Part shown: in pieces, positions 37,521-46,343 of the stretch
Layout of the letters: the number at the start of each line of letters is the position of its first letter
How positions within the stretch are numbered: the first letter of the stretch is position 1
Origin: Deltaproteobacteria bacterium
GTDB taxonomy: Bacteria > Desulfobacterota > Binatia > UTPRO1
Length of the DNA stretch: 64,000 nt
Direction: 5' to 3'
Assembly (NCBI GenBank): GCA_016200545.1
Contig: JACQEO010000016.1
Span: forward strand, 62,001-126,000
The notes under the pieces: model-generated
The model's database searches: none
Told to the model about the DNA's origin: nothing
What the model saw: the letters and a program-made list of their open reading frames with translations, nothing else
Translations under genes and position numbers: made by a program

Positions 37521-38941
37521 CCGTTCCAGTACGTCGACGTCTCCGTGCCCGCCCAGTGAATCCGGCCGACGGGGACGCGTAGCGCCGCGCCGAAATCGAG
37601 CAGTGTGCCCGGGCCGAGCACGGCGACGGGGCAGCCGCGGTTCCAGGTCTCGGCGGACCAGTTGATGGTGACGATGTCGCTCGGCGTGAGCGCCTCGTTG
37701 CCGAAGTAGGTCGCGAGGTTCTGCAGCGCCGCCGTCTGCAGGTCTTGCGGCGAGCGGTCCTCCCACGCCCGCGCCTCGTGGCCGCCGATGAATCCCATCA
37801 TGATCCCGAGGCTGCCGTCGGCGGGCGAGGTGTCGAACGTCACCTTGATCGGACCGCGCTCGCTCACGACCTGACCGGAGAGGCCCTTGGCGCGCCAGAA
37901 GGGCGTCGGGTAGATCGCCTCGAACTTCATCAGGGTACCTTGCGGCATGTGCTGCGTCAGCTGGTCGCGCAGCGGCGGCAGCGGCGGATCGTAGGCGATG
38001 CACCCCGCGAGCGTCGGCGGGATGGCGACGATCACGCGCTGCGCCTTCGCCTTGAAGCGGTCGGAGTAGACGACCACGCCCGTCGGCGTCTGCACGATCT
38101 TGCTGACCGGCTTCCCGAGGAGGACGCCGCGCCGCAGCTGCGACGCCACCTGCAGCGCGATCGTCTGCGCACCGCCGACGAAGCGGGTCTCCTGCGCGCC
38201 GCCGGCAGTGTTGAAGTTACGCTCGAAGGTGCCGGCGTTCTGCTCGTTCCCGGACACGGCGATGTAGAAGAGCGTGTAGAGGAGCGAGAGCTCGCGCGGC
38301 TCGCAGCCGAAGATCGCCTCGGTCGCCGCCGACGTTACCTGCATGAACTCGGCGCTGCCGCTGGTGTTGGCGCGCAGCCAGGTGTCGAGCGTCTGGCCGT
38401 CCCACTGCTCGGCGCTCGCCGCGGTCCACGGACTGTCGACGGGGACGCTCTGCGACATCTGATCGAGCTGGGTGACGGCGAGCACGATGTCCGGCGCGAC
38501 CACGGGATCGACGGGGGCGGTGCCGAGCGGCGTGTTGTTGGGATACTCCTCACGCCGTCCGTCGCCGCCGACGAAGACGTTGTTGCCGGTATTGTAGGTC
38601 GGGAACGTGCCGACGCCGACCGCCGCCGCGAGCGCCTGGATGCGGTCCTGAGTGGGGCCGGTGAACATGCCGCCGAGCTCGGTGTAGGCGCCGCCGGAGA
38701 GCGGATGGTTCAGGGTGCGGCCGCCGACGCGATCGCGCGCCTCGACGACGGCGACCGAGCGGCCGGCCTGCTCGATCGCACGCGCCGCCGTGAGGCCCGC
38801 GAGGCCGGCGCCGACGACGATCACGTCGGCGCGACGCAGACCCGCTTCGGCCCGCCGCGGGAGCGGCAAGGTCGCCATCGCCGCGCTTGCCGCGGCGGCG
38901 CCGAGGAACCGACGACGTGTGATCCCAGGTTGGATTTTCAT
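37454..38941 (-). CDS. Flavin monoamine oxidase family protein, Tat-exported
   Basis: 495 residues from the ATG at 38941. A twin-arginine signal (TRRRFLGAAAASAAMATL) precedes the FAD-binding site VIVVGAGLAGLTAARAIEQ and EARDRVGGRT. The C-terminal flavin motif is IHWAGTETSTYWNGYMDGAV. It probably oxidises an amine in the periplasm. Neither the amine nor a partner is indicated. The 3' end overlaps the VOC remnant tail. Confidence 0.92.
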   Translation of the reverse strand: MKIQPGITRRRFLGAAAASAAMATLPLPRRAEAGLRRADVIVVGAGLAGLTAARAIEQAGRSVAVVEARDRVGGRTLNHPLSGGAYTELGGMFTGPTQDRIQALAAAVGVGTFPTYNTGNNVFVGGDGRREEYPNNTPLGTAPVDPVVAPDIVLAVTQLDQMSQSVPVDSPWTAASAEQWDGQTLDTWLRANTSGSAEFMQVTSAATEAIFGCEPRELSLLYTLFYIAVSGNEQNAGTFERNFNTAGGAQETRFVGGAQTIALQVASQLRRGVLLGKPVSKIVQTPTGVVVYSDRFKAKAQRVIVAIPPTLAGCIAYDPPLPPLRDQLTQHMPQGTLMKFEAIYPTPFWRAKGLSGQVVSERGPIKVTFDTSPADGSLGIMMGFIGGHEARAWEDRSPQDLQTAALQNLATYFGNEALTPSDIVTINWSAETWNRGCPVAVLGPGTLLDFGAALRVPVGRIHWAGTETSTYWNGYMDGAVRSGERAAAEVLAALV

Positions 38942-39065
38942 GGCACCAAGAGTAGCGGGTGGGCGTCGTCGCACAATCACCGGAGCGCGGCATTTGTGCG
39001 GCCGAACGTAGGGGATACGCCACGGCCGTCGACGTGACCCGCGCCACGGTCAGACGCGACGGCGG

Positions 39066-39665
39066 TCAGTCTCCGCCGACACGGCGCCACTCGCGGGCGC
39101 GCTCCAGCGTGTCCGAAATGAAGCGGCTCTTGCGATGTGAGTACAGGAGGAGGCTGTGGCCGGCGTCCCGTGCGAGCTTGCGCTTCAGTGATCCGTAGCG
39201 GCTGGCCTCCTTCGGGTGCGCCTGTAGGTAGTCGCGGAAGAGCAGGTTGTGCTCCCAGAGGCTGCTCTCGTACTGCACGACGTGGAGATTGAATGGGTGC
39301 GGGTGGCGTTTGCGGAAATAGGCCCTCCCCGGCACGCCGCATTCGCCGAGGCACTCGTAGCCTAGGCGCCCGAGCGCCGCGATCTGCGTCTCGGTGAGCG
39401 CGAGATGCGCCACGCTGGCGATGACGTCGACGATCGGCTTCGCGTCGAGCCCCGGCACCGCCGTGCTGCCCATGTGCTCGATCGCAATGGCGTCGCCCAG
39501 CACGTGGGCGATCTCGGCGCGCTCGGCGTCGAAGAGTACCGGCCAGCGCGGATCGTACTCGTGGATGGTGATGAACTCTTCGGCGCGGCGCTCCGGCCGA
39601 ATCAAGCGTTTTTCCGACGGCGTCACAATGCGCTCGCTTTTTGCCCGCGAACCCGAGCAGGTCAC
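39066..39665 (-). CDS. GrpB family nucleotidyltransferase-like protein
   Basis: 199 residues. IEHMGSTAVPGLDAKPIVDV is the GrpB/UPF0157 signature related to polymerase-beta nucleotidyltransferases, and HPHPFNLHVVQYES the second conserved block. Members are sometimes fused to dephospho-CoA kinase; the general role is unclear. About 25 N-terminal residues are not conserved, so the start may be internal. Confidence 0.88.
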   Translation of the reverse strand: MTCSGSRAKSERIVTPSEKRLIRPERRAEEFITIHEYDPRWPVLFDAERAEIAHVLGDAIAIEHMGSTAVPGLDAKPIVDVIASVAHLALTETQIAALGRLGYECLGECGVPGRAYFRKRHPHPFNLHVVQYESSLWEHNLLFRDYLQAHPKEASRYGSLKRKLARDAGHSLLLYSHRKSRFISDTLERAREWRRVGGD

Positions 39666-39804
39666 ACTCGCACAGCAGGCGTCACTTTAGCGTGATCGTC
39701 TCGCCGGTGACCGTCAATCACGGTACCTAGTGATATTGGGGATCCCGTGCGGAGGAGGAACACTAGCCGCGTAGATGACAGAACCTACTGCTGATCAGAT
39801 GTTC

Positions 39805-40854
39805 TCAGCGCAGGAGAGCCTCTCGGCGCCGCGCCGGATCGGCCAACCCCTGGATGAGCTCGCGGGCCCGGCGATGGTTCGCCTCGACCGTCTCGGCGGC
39901 GACCTCCCACCCGACGTGGGCCGCTCGCCGGTAGGTCGCCGGTTCGGCGAGGAGGGTCCGCACACGCTGCGCGATCTGCTCGATCGCACCTGGATCCTCG
40001 ACCCCGCAGAGCGAGACCAGCTCCGCCGACGACCACGCCCAGGAGAGGGTTGGACCGAAGACCGTCGGGATGCCCGCGATCATCAGCTCGATCGCGTTGT
40101 ACGAGAACGACTCGGACAGGCTCACGCACAGACCGAGCGCGACGCCGTCGAGGAAGCGAGCGAACGCCGTGCGCTCCATGCTGCCGGTCTCCTGGAGGGG
40201 TATGGCGAGGTAGGCGGCAAACCGGGTGAGAAGGGGCGAGGCGAAGTTGGTCGCGACCCGGATCGGTGCTTCCCCCGTGTCGCGAGCGAGCATCACGGCG
40301 GCAAGCTGGCAGTAGGTGTTCTTGTGACGATACCGGGAATCCTGGTCGGCGAACGTGAGCGGGAGCCAACACATTCGCGGCGCGCTCGGCGGTGCGTCTC
40401 GCACACGCGCCGGGATCGCCGCGAGGGAGCGAGGCGGGAGACAGTGCGGCAGCCAGCCGGTCGGAAGCTCCGGTGCGGCGGCGCGTATCAGCCGGCTCAT
40501 CGCCCGTTCCGCGCAGAGCACGAAATCGAGGGGCTTGCCGTCGCCGCGGTCGCGCAGCAGCATGAGCGTGCGCTCGAGCTCGTTCGAAAGGTCCATCTGC
40601 AACAAGGGGCTGTGCAGCAGCACCCCGCAAGCGATCCCGCCGCCGACCGTTCGGTCCCAGCGCTTGATGCACGTCAGGCCGTCCGGACCAACCTTGTCGT
40701 CGAAGACGACGCAGTCGCCGGCGACGGGCGCGAGCCCTTCCGCGCTCGCGAGCTGCGTTGCCGTGACTGTCCCTCCGGCGACCGCGACGAGCCCCTCGGC
40801 ATAGGTCTTCATGCCGCCATGCGGATGGCGATCGCGTACCAGCAAGTGGATCAT
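39805..40854 (-). CDS. GT-B glycosyltransferase
   Basis: 349 residues. The C-terminal donor-binding signature SLSESFSYNAIELMIAGIPT (E-x7-E-like) and the glycine-rich N-terminus (HLLVRDRHPHGGMKTYAEGL) indicate a GT4-like retaining glycosyltransferase with the usual activated-sugar substrate. Its start overlaps the nucleotidyltransferase stop by 4 bases. It is the last gene of a six-gene overlapping operon with a second glycosyltransferase and a PIG-L deacetylase, which points to assembly of a glycoside or glycolipid. Confidence 0.78.
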   Translation of the reverse strand: MIHLLVRDRHPHGGMKTYAEGLVAVAGGTVTATQLASAEGLAPVAGDCVVFDDKVGPDGLTCIKRWDRTVGGGIACGVLLHSPLLQMDLSNELERTLMLLRDRGDGKPLDFVLCAERAMSRLIRAAAPELPTGWLPHCLPPRSLAAIPARVRDAPPSAPRMCWLPLTFADQDSRYRHKNTYCQLAAVMLARDTGEAPIRVATNFASPLLTRFAAYLAIPLQETGSMERTAFARFLDGVALGLCVSLSESFSYNAIELMIAGIPTVFGPTLSWAWSSAELVSLCGVEDPGAIEQIAQRVRTLLAEPATYRRAAHVGWEVAAETVEANHRRARELIQGLADPARRREALLR

Positions 40855-42311
40855 CGCGGCGCTGCCCCGTCGTCCCGGCGGGTGTCGCTCGCGGGCGCGA
40901 GCACGCGCCGAAGGCGCGCCAGCTCCTCGGAGGACCATTTATAGAGCTCCTGGAGAGACGCGCCGTCGCTCGGGCACGCGCCGGCCGCTTCGGCGTCGAG
41001 CAGGCCCGTCCGGAGGGCGACCTCGAGCGTCCGTGCACGCCGGATCATGTCGCGGAAGAGTGTGCGGCGACGAACCGTCTCCTCTTTGACCCAGTCGTTG
41101 CGATTGATTAGCCACACGCCGTACTGCATGGCGGCGTAGTCGGCCAGTGGGGCGCGGTCGGGGAGCGCGGCAGCACCGGATTCCGACGACCGCGCGACGC
41201 CGCCGCCCGCGGCCAGCGCCGCTGCTTCCATCGGGAACAACGTCAGCCAGCAGCGCCACATGGTCCGCGACATGACGACGGCACACCCGCGACGCAGGCC
41301 GAACTGCAGCGGGTCGTTGACGAGCCGCGCGCGCCACTCGCGCGACAGCTCCCAATGACACGCGCGCACGGCCTGGAGCAGGACCTCGTAGCGCGCGGCC
41401 GGGAGGTCGTCGTCGAGCAGGAAGGCGAGCGACAGCCGATCGGAATGCCAGGGCCTCCAGACGACCATCGCGATCTCGTGAGGCGAGCGTCCGATCGTGC
41501 GTGCCAGCTGCTCCTCGACCAGACGCAGCAATGCCTCCGCCAACTCGGAGACGCCGCTCGACGCCTGCACGGTGAGTGTCTCACCGCCGCCCGCGGAGAC
41601 CGGCCGGCAACAGTCGGTCATCCAGCGGTAGGCTTGCCCGATCGTGAGGGCGTCGTGGTCCACCCTGCGTGGCGCGTCCGGCGCGCAGAGCGCGTGGAGC
41701 TTGGCGAGACCGTGGCGGAGCATACGTTGCGAGACCGCCGGTGGGTCGCGGTTGAGGTTGAGATACGCCGGCAACGTGAAGGTACTGTAGCGCAGCAAGA
41801 GGTCACGCTGAGGTTGCGAGGCCGCATTCACCCGGTTCGCGGCGGTCACGACCTCGCGGACGCGCTCCCGCTGGCGTCGCCGGCACGAGAGCACGCGATA
41901 TTCTTTCGCCGACTGCATGGGGCCGGGCGCGAGCGTCGTCGCATCCGCGAACTCCCCGAGCGTCAATAGATCCACCTCACGGACCATCGGCGCGAGCACC
42001 CGGAGCCTCGCGACCCGCACCCAGAAGCGCAGCACGAAGGGCAGCCGTTCGGACGGCGTCTGCTCCCGCATGATCACGCTCAAGTCGAGATCACTGAGTC
42101 CCGGCTCCCAGTGCTCCGTCGAGCTCGCCGTACGGAGCACCAACGCGACAATGTTGGGGTCCCGGGAGAGGACGATTCGCACCAGCTCGAGCACGACCCG
42201 ATAGACCCGGCGGTAGGCAAAGCGGCCGTACACGGAATCGCCGGTTCGCAGTACGAACGCCCGGATGAGACGGTGCGCCACCGTCGGCGGCCGCGCCGGC
42301 TCGAGCCTCAT
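40851..42311 (-). CDS. Polymerase-beta-fold nucleotidyltransferase-domain protein
   Basis: 486 residues. RTASSTEHWEPGLSDLDLSV (about 60-80) matches the nucleotidyltransferase motif with the D-x-D metal site (SDLDL). The remaining 400 residues are not recognised and have an aminoglycoside-NTase-like helical look. It might adenylylate or otherwise nucleotidylate a small molecule or protein. Start and stop both overlap neighbours by 4 bases, so it is made in fixed ratio with the glycosyltransferases. An ATG at 42329 would add six residues. Confidence 0.68.
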   Translation of the reverse strand: MRLEPARPPTVAHRLIRAFVLRTGDSVYGRFAYRRVYRVVLELVRIVLSRDPNIVALVLRTASSTEHWEPGLSDLDLSVIMREQTPSERLPFVLRFWVRVARLRVLAPMVREVDLLTLGEFADATTLAPGPMQSAKEYRVLSCRRRQRERVREVVTAANRVNAASQPQRDLLLRYSTFTLPAYLNLNRDPPAVSQRMLRHGLAKLHALCAPDAPRRVDHDALTIGQAYRWMTDCCRPVSAGGGETLTVQASSGVSELAEALLRLVEEQLARTIGRSPHEIAMVVWRPWHSDRLSLAFLLDDDLPAARYEVLLQAVRACHWELSREWRARLVNDPLQFGLRRGCAVVMSRTMWRCWLTLFPMEAAALAAGGGVARSSESGAAALPDRAPLADYAAMQYGVWLINRNDWVKEETVRRRTLFRDMIRRARTLEVALRTGLLDAEAAGACPSDGASLQELYKWSSEELARLRRVLAPASDTRRDDGAAPR

Positions 42312-43093
42312 GGCGACGCCGGACACCACAGGCGTAGCCCTCCGGGACGCAAGTACCTGCGCAGCTCGACCTCGATCGCGGTCTCATCGGCCCACGAGAC
42401 GTGCCATTGCGATCCGTACGAGACGATCGCCGCGATCCAAGCTCGAATACCCCGTTCGGAGATCGGAACGATGCTCGGTGCGAATCCTGCCGGTGGGTCG
42501 AGAGCGCCGCGCGTCTCGGGTCGCATGGCGTAGGGACAGTCGGCGTAGAAGCGCAGACGCCGGTGCACGGGTGTCGCCCGCTCCACCGCGAGCCGCACGA
42601 GTCGGTGATCGACGTGGCCGCCGAGACCCAGCGGACAGACGAGGCCGGTGGCGGCGGGGACCTCGCGTACGAGGAGCTCGGCGAGCCACACGATTGCGGC
42701 CTCCTCGGAAGGATCCAAGGCCGCAGCGAAGAGCGCCTCCTTCGCGGGGTAGAGCGGTGTCCCGTTGGACCGACCACGACGATAGAGGGCGTCCGGCAGC
42801 GGCAGGTGGCGGAAACCCGCGCCGAGGCATGCGGCGGCGCGCCCGTCTTCGGCGCGACGGATCGTGGTCGTATCGGCACCCGTCCGCCACCGGGCGTGCA
42901 ACGACTCTGCGTGCGGGGAGAGCGGTCCGGCAGGTGGATCACCGGCGCACACCGTCCAGATCTCCACCTTCTGTCCGGCGTCGGTCTGCGCGCGAATCAG
43001 GCCCCCGCACGAGTAGACGGCGTCGTCGAGGTGAGGGGAGAGGTAGCACCAAGACTCGGGGGGCTCGGACATCCGGGCGCGCTCGCTCGTCAT
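42308..43093 (-). CDS. PIG-L family deacetylase
   Basis: 261 residues. The zinc motif reads SPHLDDAVYSCGG (His21, Asp23, Asp24; consensus P-H-P-D-D), and the distal GLGGHVDHRLVRLA gives the third ligand. PIG-L enzymes remove N-acetyl groups from GlcNAc-type sugars or conjugates. It is flanked by a GT4 glycosyltransferase and a nucleotidyltransferase in overlapping reading frames. A plausible job is deacetylating the GlcNAc conjugate made by the neighbouring GT4 enzyme, as in mycothiol or GPI-type pathways (inference). Confidence 0.88.
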   Translation of the reverse strand: MTSERARMSEPPESWCYLSPHLDDAVYSCGGLIRAQTDAGQKVEIWTVCAGDPPAGPLSPHAESLHARWRTGADTTTIRRAEDGRAAACLGAGFRHLPLPDALYRRGRSNGTPLYPAKEALFAAALDPSEEAAIVWLAELLVREVPAATGLVCPLGLGGHVDHRLVRLAVERATPVHRRLRFYADCPYAMRPETRGALDPPAGFAPSIVPISERGIRAWIAAIVSYGSQWHVSWADETAIEVELRRYLRPGGLRLWCPASP

Positions 43094-44328
43094 GCGGGCC
43101 GCCGCCGTGCGGCACGCCTCGCGACGCTTCGCAGCTCGGTCTCGTAGGCGTCGACCCAACCTTCGGGCGTTCGAGTCTCCGCCGCCGCTCTGGCTTGCGC
43201 GCCGATGCGAGCCCGCCAGGAATGATCGTGAGCGAGCGCAAGAGCCTTGGCGATGAGCTCCGCGAGGTCACCCATCGGAAAGAGCGCGCCGGTCTCGCCG
43301 TCCTCGATCGCTTCCCGCGCCGCCGGGATGTCGCTTGCCAGGACGACGCGGCCACACGCCTGTGCTTCGCGATAGACGAGCAGCGGTACGCCGTGGCGCG
43401 CCGACGGTAGCAGGACGACGTCGCAGAGGCTCAGATAGCGTGGCACCTCGCGATGGGCGACTTCGCCGACGAAATGCACGCTCGCCGCGATTCCTTCGCG
43501 TACGGCGAGCGCTGCCATCTCGGCGCGGCAGGGCCCATCGCCGACGATGAGATAGGCGATCGCCGGATCGCTCGCGAGCACCTGGACGGCGGAGCGCACG
43601 ACGTCCATCGGCCGCTTGCTCGGCGCCAGGTTGGAGACGTGTCCGATCACGATCTGATCCGGGGTGAGCCCGAGAAGCCGAAGGAGCGAGGGATCCTTGG
43701 GCTCCGGCCGGAAGACCGCCGGGTCGGCGACGTTCGGAATCACGCGCACGCCGGTCAGGCCGAGGCGCCCCAGGATCTCCGCGAGATAGGGCGCGACGGC
43801 GACCAGCGCATCGACCTCCCGGAATCGCGCGACCAGCTCGCGGGCAAGCGTCGCGGGAAACACGCCGTCGAGAAGACCGGCCGTCGGCGATCCGTGGGCG
43901 ATGAGGAGGGTGGGGACACCGTATCGGCGACAGGGGCCGAGAAGAACCCGTGCCAAGGTCTCGCGCCCGATCACGACGACGTCGGGCCGCTCGCGCGCGA
44001 GGATCGCGTCGAGAAGCGCCGCAGCCTCGCGCCTGACGTGCGCCAGCCGACGAGGAGCCGAGCCCGCCGACCCGGCCAGATAGGTGAGCGGCTGCTCGGC
44101 GATCTCGATACCCGGCACCGTCCAGCTGATCGCGCCGCGGCGCAGGCCGGAACGCGACGGCGGCACCTCAGCCACGGCTCGTACACGATGCCCGCGGGCC
44201 GCAAGGCGGGGGAGCAGCGCCTCGTAGAACACCGAGGCGCCGAAATGAAAGGTCTCGTTGCCGTCGCTGCGGATTGGCAAGGGCCCGACGACGAGGAGAT
44301 CGAGGCCGCGCGCGCCGCCGGCACTCAT
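43090..44328 (-). CDS. GT4 family glycosyltransferase
   Basis: 412 residues. N-terminal acceptor domain (LLVVGPLPIRSDGNETFHFG), then IGHVSNLAPSKRPMDVV with the donor phosphate contacts, IVGDGP, and VYREAQACGRVVLASDIPAA with the conserved glutamate region. Retaining GT4 enzymes with GT-B fold use NDP-sugars. Overlaps the ferritin-like gene and the PIG-L gene by 4 bases each. The MshA-like order GT4 then PIG-L deacetylase is suggestive but no other mycothiol gene is present. Confidence 0.9.
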   Translation of the reverse strand: MSAGGARGLDLLVVGPLPIRSDGNETFHFGASVFYEALLPRLAARGHRVRAVAEVPPSRSGLRRGAISWTVPGIEIAEQPLTYLAGSAGSAPRRLAHVRREAAALLDAILARERPDVVVIGRETLARVLLGPCRRYGVPTLLIAHGSPTAGLLDGVFPATLARELVARFREVDALVAVAPYLAEILGRLGLTGVRVIPNVADPAVFRPEPKDPSLLRLLGLTPDQIVIGHVSNLAPSKRPMDVVRSAVQVLASDPAIAYLIVGDGPCRAEMAALAVREGIAASVHFVGEVAHREVPRYLSLCDVVLLPSARHGVPLLVYREAQACGRVVLASDIPAAREAIEDGETGALFPMGDLAELIAKALALAHDHSWRARIGAQARAAAETRTPEGWVDAYETELRSVARRAARRRPA

Positions 44329-45053
44329 GGCGCGACCGGCAGCGGCCACGGAACGATGCGGCCGGCGTCGATTTCCGCGAGGCGCGCCGGCCCGAGCACA
44401 TGGCCGAACATCTCGTTCCGCATGCGCAGCCGTTGCCGCGAGATCGCGGACACGAGCGTGTGCGCCGTCTCCCAGTCGGACGGATCGCGCGCGGCGGCCG
44501 CGATGGCGTGAATCTGCATCGGACCGTGCCGCACCTCGTCGGCGCAGATCACGCGGAAGATCGTCGCCACCCGGGTCTCGAACCGGCTACCGTCGAGCTC
44601 GGCGAGCACGGCGTACATCGCGCCGCCGCCCCCTTCCGTGAAGGCGGCGCAGGCCGTTCCGAGCAAGCCGTGACGCGCGCGGCCGACGGCCCTGATCTCC
44701 TGGAGCTTCTGGTCTTCGGGCAACGGGGCCAGCGCGGTCGGATCGAGCGGTGTGCCGGTCAGCTCCTCGACGAGCTCGGCGATGAGACGGAAGTGCTTCC
44801 ACTCGTCCGCCAGGCGATCGGTCTCGGAAGGGCTCACGCCCGCCTGCTCGAAGCTCCCGGTGGCGAGGAGCCGCTCGCGAGCCGGAGGTGTCAGGGCGAG
44901 GAGCGGCGCGGATTCTTTGTAGGCCTGGGCGCGCAGCCAGACGAGATGCTCCTCGAGTGTGTGCGGCTTGGCGAGAAACGTCCGCACGATCTCCGCCTCG
45001 CCCGCCCAATACGGCGCCGCCGTCGCTGCGACCGCGTGCAGTTCGGTGCGCAC
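44325..45053 (-). CDS. Ferritin-like/di-iron helical protein of unknown function
   Basis: 242 residues from a GTG at 45053 (an ATG at 45080 would overlap the previous gene). It is all-helical and has two E-x-x-H motifs (DEWKHFRLI and DEVRHGPMQ) with an intermediate Glu in FTEGGGGAMY, the ligand pattern of ferritin-like di-iron proteins. It could be an oxygenase, oxidase or N-oxygenase acting on the product of the cluster. I do not recognise the exact family. Start lies 5 bases after the amidohydrolase stop. Confidence 0.65.
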   Translation of the reverse strand: MRTELHAVAATAAPYWAGEAEIVRTFLAKPHTLEEHLVWLRAQAYKESAPLLALTPPARERLLATGSFEQAGVSPSETDRLADEWKHFRLIAELVEELTGTPLDPTALAPLPEDQKLQEIRAVGRARHGLLGTACAAFTEGGGGAMYAVLAELDGSRFETRVATIFRVICADEVRHGPMQIHAIAAAARDPSDWETAHTLVSAISRQRLRMRNEMFGHVLGPARLAEIDAGRIVPWPLPVAP

Positions 45054-45057
45054 CGAC

Positions 45058-46134
45058 TCACCGCGCCGCCGCGAGTCCATAGAAGCGACGTGCGTTGCCG
45101 GCGAGGACCGCGATGCGCTGCTGCTCCGAGAGCTCCGCGTGACTGGCGAAGGCGGCGATCTCGCGCCGGCAGCGCTCGAGGTTCACCTCGTGCGGGAAAT
45201 CGGATGCGAACAAGAGCCGCTCCCCGCCCGTCAGCTCGGCGACGTGAGCGAGCAGGCGCTCGCCCGACTCGCAGCTGAAGAAGACGTTGCCGTTCATTAG
45301 ATATTCGCTCGGCCGACGCGCGCAGCCACCCGTGTACTCCGGGTACATGCGACCCTCATACGAGCGGTCCATGCGGTCGACCAAAAACGGCACCCAGCTC
45401 ACCCCCGCCTCGAGGAACGCGATGCGGAGGCGTGGGAAGCGGTCCAGCACGCCACCCATCAGGATGCTCGTCATCTGAATCATCTGTGCGAAGGGATGAC
45501 TCAAAGTGTGCACTTGCGCGAACGGTTCGAGTCGGTCGAGGCCGAGACCCACCGCCGGCCCGCCATGCACGGCGAGCGGACAGTCGAGGCGCTCGGCTTC
45601 GGCGTACACGGGGTCGAAGTCGGCGTGACCGAGCGTCCGCTCCAGGCCGATCGGCGCGAGCACGCCGCCCACCATCCCACGCTCGCGCACGGCACGGCGC
45701 AGCTCGCGCGCCGCCTCGAGCGGATCCTGGAGCGGCAGGAGCGCGACGCCGCGCAACCGAGGGCTGCGGGCCAGGTAGCGGGCGGCGAGCCAGTCGTTGT
45801 AAGCGCGCGTGACGGCAACCGCCCAATCCGGGTCGCGGATGAGCCCGGTCGCAAGGCCCGCGGTGGGATAGAGGACGGTCGACTCGATGCCGGTCGCGTC
45901 CAAGAAGTCGAGCCACGTGCCGGCGTCGACCTGAAACGACTCATGGATACCGAGACGGGCATGGATGGCGCCGCGCTGAAAGCCGTCGAGGGTCGGCCAG
46001 AACGGGAACCCGAGCACAGTCCGCCGGCCCGCGTAGCATCCCTCGAGATGCTCGAAGATCTCGCTGTCGGACTCATAGATATGGCCGTCCGAATCGATGG
46101 CCTCGGTCCCGTGCTGATCGCGATCGTCTGACAC
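45058..46134 (-). CDS. Amidohydrolase family 2 (TIM-barrel metal-dependent hydrolase)
   Basis: 358 residues from a GTG at 46134. DSDGHIYES gives the first D-x-H metal motif, LAVHGG and LSHPFAQM supply further histidines, and LLFASDFPHEVN ends the barrel. This clan hydrolyses or decarboxylates carboxylated or amidated substrates. It is the first gene of the six-gene minus-strand operon, divergent from a radical SAM gene across 209 bases. Confidence 0.87.
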   Translation of the reverse strand: MSDDRDQHGTEAIDSDGHIYESDSEIFEHLEGCYAGRRTVLGFPFWPTLDGFQRGAIHARLGIHESFQVDAGTWLDFLDATGIESTVLYPTAGLATGLIRDPDWAVAVTRAYNDWLAARYLARSPRLRGVALLPLQDPLEAARELRRAVRERGMVGGVLAPIGLERTLGHADFDPVYAEAERLDCPLAVHGGPAVGLGLDRLEPFAQVHTLSHPFAQMIQMTSILMGGVLDRFPRLRIAFLEAGVSWVPFLVDRMDRSYEGRMYPEYTGGCARRPSEYLMNGNVFFSCESGERLLAHVAELTGGERLLFASDFPHEVNLERCRREIAAFASHAELSEQQRIAVLAGNARRFYGLAAAR

Positions 46135-46343
46135 GTCGCCGCGGACGACAGCATAGAGATCGGTTGCTTGTCCACCCACACGCGCGTGCGCGCGTGGGAT
46201 CGCCCAGGGACACCGGGCGGCGGCCACAGCCGACGCGTGGGCGTACACCGTGTGCGCTGCGTGGTCGCTTCGGCTCGTCGTTGTCGGCGCGACGCTGACC
46301 TGCTACTCGATCATTACTCGTCTGCCGCAGGAATCCTCGGCTC

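Noticed and set aside
42308-44328. Mycothiol biosynthesis locus
   Set aside because: GT4 and PIG-L resemble the first steps, but no ligase or acetyltransferase is present and the neighbours differ, so only a loose analogy remains.
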